From Pseudomonadota bacterium (lineage in GTDB: Bacteria > Pseudomonadota > Gammaproteobacteria > Burkholderiales > Ferrovaceae), in the NCBI GenBank assembly GCA_021811005.1, contig JAJZPY010000054.1, forward strand, positions 1 to 14,136: DNA of 14,136 nucleotides. The letters run 5' to 3'. This document shows, one piece after another, positions 9,324 through 14,136 of the stretch. Within the stretch, counting starts at the first letter, position 1. Each line of letters starts with the position of its first letter. A program made the translations under genes and the position numbers. The notes below the pieces were generated by a model, which did no database searches, was not told where the DNA came from, and saw only the letters and a list, made by a program, of their open reading frames with translations.

Positions 9324-9950
9324 TTACTTCGAGTACAGTTCCACCACCAGGGATTCGTTGATGGTCGAGGGCAGTTCGCTGCGCTGGGGACGCGCCTTGA
9401 AAATCCCCTTCATGGCCTTGGCATCCACTTCCAGCCATTCCGGAAATCCGCGGCTTTCTGCCGCTTCGACGGAGCCCTTGATGCGCAACTGGGCCTTGGA
9501 CTTTTCGGCCACTTCCACGGCATCACCGGGGCGCAACTGGAAAGAGGGGATGTTCACCCGCCGGCCATTGACCAAAATACCGTTGTGACGCACCACCTGG
9601 CGCGCTTCCGCGCGCGAGGCGCCGAAGCCCATGCGGTAGGCCACGTTGTCGAGACGGCTTTCCAGCGATTGCAGGAGCGTTTCGCCCGTGATGCCGCGAG
9701 CACGCTCAGCGGCAAAGTAGGTTTTGCGGAACTGCCGCTCCAGAACGCCGTAAATGCGGCGCACTTTCTGTTTGGCGCGCAACTGGCCGCCGTAGTCCGA
9801 CTGCCGGCCCTGCTTCTGGCCATGCTGGCCGGGAGCGTAGGCGCGCCGTTCCACTGCGCACTTGTCCGTGAAACACTTTTCGCCCTTGAGGAAAAGCTTT
9901 TCGCCTTCCCGACGGCACTGGCGACACTTTGCATCCAGGTTTCTTGCCAC
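9324..9950 (-). CDS. rpsD: 30S ribosomal protein S4, zinc-binding (four-cysteine) form
   Basis: S4 is a primary 16S rRNA-binding protein that starts small-subunit assembly; in E. coli it also represses the alpha operon and takes part in antitermination. 208 residues. The N-terminus has C9, C12, C26 and C31 (AKCRQCRREGEKLF, then GEKCFTDKC), the four-cysteine zinc-binding version; the E. coli protein lacks these. The S4 RNA-binding domain follows (SRLDNVAYRMGFGASRAEAR, VRHNGILVNGRRVNIPS), and the end INESLVVELYSK is typical. Translation starts at GTG (9950-9948), preceded by GGGAG at 7 bases; the MARN start matches the family and no better ATG exists. Gap to rpsK is 21 bases. Confidence 0.98.
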   Translation of the reverse strand: MARNLDAKCRQCRREGEKLFLKGEKCFTDKCAVERRAYAPGQHGQKQGRQSDYGGQLRAKQKVRRIYGVLERQFRKTYFAAERARGITGETLLQSLESRLDNVAYRMGFGASRAEARQVVRHNGILVNGRRVNIPSFQLRPGDAVEVAEKSKAQLRIKGSVEAAESRGFPEWLEVDAKAMKGIFKARPQRSELPSTINESLVVELYSK

Positions 9951-9971
9951 GTTCTTTCTCCCGATCCCTGG

Positions 9972-10367
9972 TTAAATACGACGCTTCTTGGGCGGACGGC
10001 AGCCGTTATGCGGCACGGGCGTCACATCCGAGATGCTGGTGATCTTGAATCCGACCGCATTGAGGGCGCGGACGGCGGACTCACGTCCCGGTCCCGGTCC
10101 CTTGATGCGGACTTCAAGGTTTTTCACGCCACATTCCTGCGCGGCTTTGCCCGCATTTTCCGCCGCGATCTGGGCTGCGAAGGGTGTGCTCTTGCGCGAG
10201 CCCTTGAACCCGTTGCTGCCCGACGTGGCCCACGACAAGGCATTGCCCTGGCGGTCCGTGATCGTCACGATGGTGTTGTTGAACGATGCGTGAATGTGCG
10301 CAATGCCTTCGGCCACATTCTTCTTGACCTTCTTGCGAGCGCGGGTTGCTGTGTTGGGCTTAACCAT
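9972..10367 (-). CDS. rpsK: 30S ribosomal protein S11
   Basis: S11 sits on the 30S platform and helps shape the mRNA exit and Shine-Dalgarno region. 131 residues (E. coli 129). Signatures: AHIHASFNNTIVTITDRQGN in the first third, GFKGSRKSTPFAAQ, VRIKGPGPGRES, and the C-terminus GCRPPKKRRI. The ATG at 10367 has AAGGAAG about 8 bases upstream, overlapping the end of rpsM's downstream region; the gap to rpsM is 18 bases. Standard position between rpsM and rpsD. Confidence 0.99.
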   Translation of the reverse strand: MVKPNTATRARKKVKKNVAEGIAHIHASFNNTIVTITDRQGNALSWATSGSNGFKGSRKSTPFAAQIAAENAGKAAQECGVKNLEVRIKGPGPGRESAVRALNAVGFKITSISDVTPVPHNGCRPPKKRRI

Positions 10368-10385
10368 TCAGGATTCTTCCTTCAA

Positions 10386-10748
10386 TTACTTCGTTGTGCG
10401 AACAGCCTTGCGCGGTCCCTTGCGGGTGCGCGCATTGGTGCGCGTACGCTGACCGCGGCAGGGCAGGCCACGACGGTGGCGGCTGCCACGATAGCTGCCC
10501 AGGTCCATCAGACGCTTGATGTTGAGCGACACTTCACGACGCAGATCGCCTTCGACACTGAACTTGGTCACTTCGACACGGAGCTTTTCCATGTCCGCGT
10601 CCGTGAGATCCTTGATCTTGGCATTGATCGGAACGCCCGCCGCTGCGCAAATGTCGCGTGCGCGCGAACGACCGATGCCATAGATCGCAGTCAGCGCGAT
10701 CTCGGCGTGTTGATGATTCGGGATATTGACCCCAGCGATACGAGCCAT
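10386..10748 (-). CDS. rpsM: 30S ribosomal protein S13
   Basis: S13 lies in the 30S head and forms bridges to the 50S subunit; its C-terminal tail reaches toward the P-site tRNA. 120 residues. Start MARIAGVNIPNHQHAEIALT, then IYGIGRSRAR, and the basic C-terminal part SYRGSRHRRGLPCRGQRTRT followed by a Lys/Arg tail. The ATG at 10748 is preceded by GAGG at about 8 bases. The 48 bases between rpmJ and rpsM form the largest gap in this cluster; in E. coli this is the spc/alpha operon boundary, but here I see no terminator and no convincing promoter, so read-through from rpmJ is likely. Confidence 0.99.
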   Translation of the reverse strand: MARIAGVNIPNHQHAEIALTAIYGIGRSRARDICAAAGVPINAKIKDLTDADMEKLRVEVTKFSVEGDLRREVSLNIKRLMDLGSYRGSRHRRGLPCRGQRTRTNARTRKGPRKAVRTTK

Positions 10749-10796
10749 AAACGACCTCGGATTCTGTTGCGTTAACGTTTTAGCGAAAGCCCAGGC

Positions 10797-10910
10797 TTAG
10801 CCCTGGCGCTGCTTGTGGCGAGGATCTTCACAGATCACGCGCAACACACCCTTGCGCCGCACCAGCTTGCACTTGCGGCAGACTTTTTTCACAGATGCCT
10901 GTACTTTCAT
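10797..10910 (-). CDS. rpmJ: 50S ribosomal protein L36, zinc-binding form
   Basis: A 37-residue large-subunit protein, starting MKVQASVKKVCRKCKLVRRK and ending RHKQRQG. C11, C14, C27 and H32 form the CCCH zinc site, so this is the C+ form. The ATG at 10910 has a strong AGGAG 6 bases upstream (10917-10921 on the minus strand). Position between infA and rpsM is as expected. It is short enough for gene callers to miss. Confidence 0.97.
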   Translation of the reverse strand: MKVQASVKKVCRKCKLVRRKGVLRVICEDPRHKQRQG

Positions 10911-10931
10911 TTTTTTCTCCTGCAGTCCGCG

Positions 10932-11150
10932 CTATTTGGCGCGGAAAATAATTCGGCAACGCGTCAGATCGTAGGGCGTCAGCTCCACGGTCACCTTGTC
11001 GCCCGGCAAAATCCGGATGTAATGCATGCGCATTTTCCCGGATATGTGTCCCAATACCACATGATCGTTTTCGAGTTTTACGCGGAACGTTGCGTTAGGC
11101 AGGGTTTCCAGGATTTCACCCTGCATCTCGATCGTATCTTCCTTGGCCAT
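10932..11150 (-). CDS. infA: Translation initiation factor IF-1
   Basis: IF-1 binds the 30S A site during initiation and supports IF-2 and IF-3. 72 residues, the family length, with a single S1/OB fold: MAKEDTIEMQGEILETLPNA, FRVKLENDHVVLGHISGKMR, and the end YDLTRCRIIFRAK. The ATG shares its A with the last base of the secY stop (TAATG), which suggests translational coupling; AAGG lies just upstream inside secY. A location inside the spc operon between secY and rpmJ is common in betaproteobacteria and many other bacteria but not in E. coli, where infA lies elsewhere. Confidence 0.99.
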   Translation of the reverse strand: MAKEDTIEMQGEILETLPNATFRVKLENDHVVLGHISGKMRMHYIRILPGDKVTVELTPYDLTRCRIIFRAK

Positions 11151-12466
11151 TACCTTGTCGACAGCCCCTTAAAATTGGCCTTGCGCAAAAGGCTTTCGTA
11201 CTGTTGCGACATGACGTAGGACTGCACCTGGGCCATAAAATCCATCGTTACCACGACGATGATCAGGAGTGAAGTTCCACCAAAATAAAAAGGCACGTTG
11301 AACTTCACAATCAAAAACTCGGGCAGCAGACACACCAGCGTGATGTAGATGGCTCCCGTCAGCGTCAGGCGCGTCATGATCTTGTCGATGTACCGCGCCG
11401 TCTGTTCCCCGGGCCGGATTCCCGGCACGAAAGCTCCGCTCTTCTTCAGGTTGTCCGCCGTGTCCTTGCTGTTGAACACCAGGGCCGTATAGAAAAAACA
11501 GAAAAACAGGATGGCCCCTGCATACAGCAGCACATAGACCGGTTGCCCCGGGCTCAGCAGCGAGCTGATGTCCTTGAGCCAGCCAAAATTCTCGCGGCTG
11601 CCAAACCAGCCTGCCAGCGTGGCCGGGAACAGGATGATGCTGCTCGCGAAAATCGGCGGAATCACGCCCGCCATGTTCAGCTTGAGCGGCAGATGGGAGC
11701 TTTGCCCCCCGTACACCTTGTTGCCGACCTGGCGTTTGGCGTAGTTCACCGTGATCTTGCGCTGGCCGCGCTCCACGAATACCACCAGTGCCGTCACCAG
11801 GACCACCGCCGCAAACAGCGACAGCGCCATGAACCAGGAAAATGCGCCAGTCCGGACCAGCTCCAGCGTGCTGCCCACCGCGCGCGGCAGGCCGGCGACG
11901 ATACCCGCGAAAATGATCAGCGAAATGCCGTTGCCAATGCCGCGTTCCGTAATCTGTTCACCCAGCCACATCAAAAACATGGTGCCCGTCACCAGGGTGA
12001 CCGCCGTGGTGACGCGGAATGCAAAGCCGGGGTCGAGCACCAGGCCCGGCTGCGCTTCCAGCGCGATGGCAATGCCCGAGGCCTGGAAAAAGGCCAGCAC
12101 CACCGTGCCATAGCGCGTGTACTGCGTAATTTTCCGGCGACCGGCTTCGCCTTCCTTCTTCAGCGCTTCCAGGCTGGGTATCACGCTGCCCAGCAACTGC
12201 ATGATGATCGACGCCGAAATATAGGGCATGATCCCCAGCGCAAACACCGTAAAGCGCGACAGCGCCCCCCCGGAAAACATGTTGAACATGCCGAGGATCC
12301 CGCCCTGCTGGCTGTTGAACAGCTTGGCCAGCTCGTCAGGATTGATGCCGGGAACCGGAATGTGGGCGCCGATGCGGTACACCACCAGGGCGCCCACGAC
12401 GAACCACAGACGACGCTTCAGATCGTCCAGTTTTCCGCCCGCCAGGGCATTGCCCGCAGTCGCCAA
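11150..12466 (-). CDS. secY: Protein translocase subunit SecY
   Basis: The channel-forming subunit of the SecYEG translocon in the inner membrane, with ten expected membrane helices; 438 residues (E. coli 443). Family signatures: GAHIPVPGI in the first helix/plug region, GIMPYISASIIMQLL, EGEAGRRKITQYTRYGT, LWLGEQ-type loop MWLGEQITERGIGNGISLII, RGQRKITVNYAKRQ, and PGIRPGEQTARYI before helix 9. The start is a TTG at 12466-12464, 2 bases after the rplO stop (TGA-AC-TTG). No in-frame ATG or GTG exists nearby, and the product (MATAGNALAGGKLDDLKRRL) begins as the family does. AGGGTG lies 7 bases upstream inside rplO. The rare TTG and tight spacing suggest that secY translation depends on ribosomes finishing rplO; this is inference. 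Confidence 0.98.
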   Translation of the reverse strand: MATAGNALAGGKLDDLKRRLWFVVGALVVYRIGAHIPVPGINPDELAKLFNSQQGGILGMFNMFSGGALSRFTVFALGIMPYISASIIMQLLGSVIPSLEALKKEGEAGRRKITQYTRYGTVVLAFFQASGIAIALEAQPGLVLDPGFAFRVTTAVTLVTGTMFLMWLGEQITERGIGNGISLIIFAGIVAGLPRAVGSTLELVRTGAFSWFMALSLFAAVVLVTALVVFVERGQRKITVNYAKRQVGNKVYGGQSSHLPLKLNMAGVIPPIFASSIILFPATLAGWFGSRENFGWLKDISSLLSPGQPVYVLLYAGAILFFCFFYTALVFNSKDTADNLKKSGAFVPGIRPGEQTARYIDKIMTRLTLTGAIYITLVCLLPEFLIVKFNVPFYFGGTSLLIIVVVTMDFMAQVQSYVMSQQYESLLRKANFKGLSTR

Positions 12467-12468
12467 GT

Positions 12469-12921
12469 TCAGGCACCCTGTTGCTGCTGTTCTTCAACCG
12501 AGCCGCCGGCTGCCTCGATGGCCGCCCGCGCGCCCTTGGTCACGCCGACGCCGCGCAGCTTCACCGCGCGCGACAGCTCGCCCTTCAGGAACACCTTGGC
12601 GGCGCCTGCAGCCCCGGACACCAGTCCGGCCTGCTTGAGTGCCAGCAAATCGATGACTTCGCCTTCAACGCGGGCGAGGTCGGCCAGGCGAACCTGTTCG
12701 GTGCCATGGCGGGTAAACGGCTCGAAACCACGCTTGGGCAGGCGGCGCTGCAGCGGCATCTGGCCGCCTTCGAAGCCCACCTTGTGGAAACCGCCGGAAC
12801 GCGATTTCTGCCCCTTGTGTCCACGGCCGGCCGTCTTGCCCAGGCCGCTGCCGATGCCGCGACCGACGCGGCGGCGGGCCCGCTTGGCGCCCGCTGCTGG
12901 TTTCAGTGTATTGAGTTCCAT
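12469..12921 (-). CDS. rplO: 50S ribosomal protein L15
   Basis: L15 is a late-assembly large-subunit protein with a long N-terminal extension into 23S rRNA. 150 residues (E. coli 144). MELNTLKPAAGAKRARRRVG, then RGIGSGLGKTAGRGHKGQKS and GGFHKVGFEGGQMPLQRRLP are the family signature; the C-terminus ends in a short Glu/Gln run (EEQQQQGA) that is not usual. The ATG at 12921 is preceded by AAAGGA at about 8 bases. Gap to rpmD is 12 bases; secY starts 2 bases after the stop. Confidence 0.98.
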   Translation of the reverse strand: MELNTLKPAAGAKRARRRVGRGIGSGLGKTAGRGHKGQKSRSGGFHKVGFEGGQMPLQRRLPKRGFEPFTRHGTEQVRLADLARVEGEVIDLLALKQAGLVSGAAGAAKVFLKGELSRAVKLRGVGVTKGARAAIEAAGGSVEEQQQQGA

Positions 12922-12933
12922 GACCGCAATCCT

Positions 12934-13122
12934 TTATTCGCAACGAACCAAATGGCTGACCTTGTTGATCATGCCGCGGTTTTCCGGAGTGTCCTTGACT
13001 TCCACCGTGTGGTGCATGCGGCGCAGGCCGAGGCCACGCACGCAGGCCTTGTGGGCTTTGAGGGCCCCGATCGGGCTTTTGGTCAGGGTGACCCGGATGG
13101 TCTTCTGGGCGGTGGCGTTCAT
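12934..13122 (-). CDS. rpmD: 50S ribosomal protein L30
   Basis: A small large-subunit protein of 62 residues: MNATAQKTIRVTLTKSPIGA, then HKACVRGLGLRRMHHTVEV and the end GMINKVSHLVRCE. The frame is open further upstream into rpsE (to 13215), but the family start and GGAG (in the last codons of rpsE, 7 bases before) point to the ATG at 13122, 4 bases after the rpsE stop. Likely coupled to rpsE translation. Confidence 0.97.
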   Translation of the reverse strand: MNATAQKTIRVTLTKSPIGALKAHKACVRGLGLRRMHHTVEVKDTPENRGMINKVSHLVRCE

Positions 13123-13126
13123 GTCG

Positions 13127-13633
13127 TCACTCCGTGATTTCTTCGATCGTCTTGCCCCGCTTGGCTGCCACTTCGGCAGGGCGGCGGACGGCTTCAAGGC
13201 CGTTGAGGGTGGCACGGATCACGTTGTACGGGTTGGTGGAACCGATGCACTTGGCCAGCACGTTGGTCACGCCCATCACTTCGAACACGGCGCGCATCGG
13301 GCCGCCGGCAATGATTCCGGTACCTTCGGAAGCCGGCTGCATGAACACCTTGGCGGCGCCATGTTCGCCAACCACCGCGTGGAACAGCGTGCCGTTCTTG
13401 AGGTTGATCTTGACCATCTTGCGGCGTGCCTGTTCCATGGCCTTCTGCACGGCCACCGGCACTTCGCGGGCCTTGCCCTTGCCCATGCCGATGCCGCCAT
13501 CGCCGTCGCCCACCACGGTCAGTGCGGCAAAGCCGAGGATACGGCCGCCCTTGACCACCTTGGTGACGCGGTTCACCGCGACCATCTTTTCGCGCAGGCC
13601 GTCGCCGCGCTCTTCGCTATCGTTCTTTGCCAT
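13127..13633 (-). CDS. rpsE: 30S ribosomal protein S5
   Basis: S5 lies near the mRNA entry side of the 30S subunit and affects decoding accuracy; it is the classical site of spectinomycin-resistance changes. 168 residues. Signatures: VAVNRVTKVVKGGRILGFAA (the double-stranded RNA-binding-like domain, loop intact with no change of the known resistance type visible), GDGDGGIGMGKGKAREVPVA, and GAAKVFMQPASEGTGIIAGG. The ATG at 13633 has only a weak Shine-Dalgarno (GGGAT). Gap to rplR is 29 bases; rpmD starts 4 bases after the stop. Confidence 0.99.
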   Translation of the reverse strand: MAKNDSEERGDGLREKMVAVNRVTKVVKGGRILGFAALTVVGDGDGGIGMGKGKAREVPVAVQKAMEQARRKMVKINLKNGTLFHAVVGEHGAAKVFMQPASEGTGIIAGGPMRAVFEVMGVTNVLAKCIGSTNPYNVIRATLNGLEAVRRPAEVAAKRGKTIEEITE

Positions 13634-13662
13634 GTGCTATCCCAGTGGGTCTCGCTTATCCG

Positions 13663-14016
13663 TTAAAACTTCAGGCCGCCTTCACGGGCCGCCTCGGCCA
13701 GCGCCTTCACGCGGCCGTGGTAACGAAAGCCCGAGCGGTCGAAAGCCACGCTTTCAATTCCAGCCTTGCGGGCTTTTTCAGCAATGCGCCGCCCCACCAG
13801 GGCTGCCGCATTGACGTTGCCGCCATTGGCCATTTCCTTGCGCACTTCGGGTTCCAGGGTCGAAGCGCTTGCCAGCACCTTCGATCCGGTCGCGTCGATG
13901 ATCTGCGCATAGACGTGCAGGTTGGTCCGGTGCACGGTCAGGCGCACGGCGCACAACTCTGCAATCTTGGCGCGGGTCCGACGGGCCCGACGCAATCTTC
14001 CGTTTGCATGCATCAT
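13663..14016 (-). CDS. rplR: 50S ribosomal protein L18
   Basis: L18 binds 5S rRNA and, with L5 and L25-type proteins, anchors it to the large subunit. 117 residues, the E. coli length. Basic N-terminus (RLRRARRTRAKIAELCAVRL), then VHRTNLHVYAQIID, and the conserved end VAFDRSGFRYHGRVKALAEA followed by AAREGGLKF. Two ATGs stand in tandem at 14016 and 14013; the first is closer to AAGG (about 10 bases), so I use it. The gene starts 12 bases after the rplF stop. Confidence 0.98.
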   Translation of the reverse strand: MMHANGRLRRARRTRAKIAELCAVRLTVHRTNLHVYAQIIDATGSKVLASASTLEPEVRKEMANGGNVNAAALVGRRIAEKARKAGIESVAFDRSGFRYHGRVKALAEAAREGGLKF

Positions 14017-14028
14017 GATCTGTCCGCC

Positions 14029-14136
14029 TTATTTCTTCTTGGTTTCCTTGAGCACGATCACTTCGTCGGCGTAACGCACGCCCTTGCCCTTGTAAGGCTC
14101 GGGTTTGCGGTAGGCACGCACTTCGGCGGCCACAGA
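14029..14136 (-). CDS. rplF: 50S ribosomal protein L6, C-terminal end only
   Basis: The last 35 codons and the TAA of rplF; the rest lies beyond the right edge. The translated segment contains VAAEVRAYRKPEPYKGKGVR and ends YADEVIVLKETKKK, the characteristic L6 C-terminus. L6 binds the 23S rRNA near the factor-binding site. Its position before rplR is the standard spc-operon order. Confidence 0.97.
   Translation of the reverse strand, partial: SVAAEVRAYRKPEPYKGKGVRYADEVIVLKETKKK

Noticed and set aside
10749..10796. S4-binding leader or alpha-operon promoter between rpmJ and rpsM
   Set aside because: The gap has only 48 bases, shorter than the E. coli pseudoknot leader region. CGTTAACG (10770-10777) is a small palindrome, and I see no paired -35/-10.
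10791..10806. CCAGG-CTTAGC-CCTGG hairpin at the rpmJ stop as a terminator
   Set aside because: Only 5 bp with no T-tract on the minus strand, and the cluster continues into rpsM with normal spacing.
11543..13666. Plus-strand open frame of about 700 codons opposite secY, rplO, rpmD and rpsE
   Set aside because: It spans four clear genes on the other strand and has a low-complexity Arg/Ala/His composition, as expected from antisense reading of GC-rich DNA.

Overview
The window is an ordinary chromosomal segment of a GC-rich bacterium, most likely a betaproteobacterium. The evidence is the complete ribosomal-protein order on the minus strand, with infA sitting between secY and rpmJ; in E. coli infA is elsewhere. 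Other evidence is the betaproteobacterial character of RpoA, SecY and S4, and the strong match of the transporter to E. coli YajR. The cysteine-rich form of S4 resembles the one I recall from Nitrosomonas-like lineages, but I would not name a genus.

Left part, plus strand: the 3' five-sixths of aspS (aspartyl-tRNA synthetase, start lies before the window), followed after 16 bases by a GTG-started gene for a TPR protein with a C-terminal ATP-grasp-like half. This second gene meets uvrA (minus strand) tail to tail, and the two coding regions overlap by 23 bp with no room for a terminator. uvrA encodes the full-length damage-recognition ATPase of nucleotide excision repair. It is divergent, across a short AT-rich spacer, from a YajR-like MFS transporter gene that is followed 17 bases later by ssb. 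E. coli also has uvrA and ssb back to back and divergent; here a transporter gene has been placed between them in the ssb direction.

Middle: after ssb comes a perfect 8-bp GNRA-type hairpin and then a textbook bidirectional terminator (A8, 7-bp GC stem, T8) that separates ssb from the convergent ribosomal cluster.

Right part, all minus strand, read from the right edge: rplF (3' end only), rplR, rpsE, rpmD, rplO, secY, infA, rpmJ, rpsM, rpsK, rpsD, rpoA, rplQ. This is the end of the spc operon joined to the alpha operon. Gaps are 0 to 48 bases, with a secY-infA overlap (TAATG) and a secY TTG start 2 bases after the rplO stop, both suggesting translational coupling. rpmJ (37 codons) is too short for most ORF callers but clear. 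These genes make ribosomal proteins, initiation factor 1, the SecYEG channel core and the RNA polymerase alpha subunit, so protein synthesis, export and transcription components are co-expressed.

I found no mobile element, CRISPR array, tRNA, rRNA or new multi-gene system. The least characterised item is the TPR/ATP-grasp protein behind aspS. Every stretch longer than 84 bases is covered by a gene.
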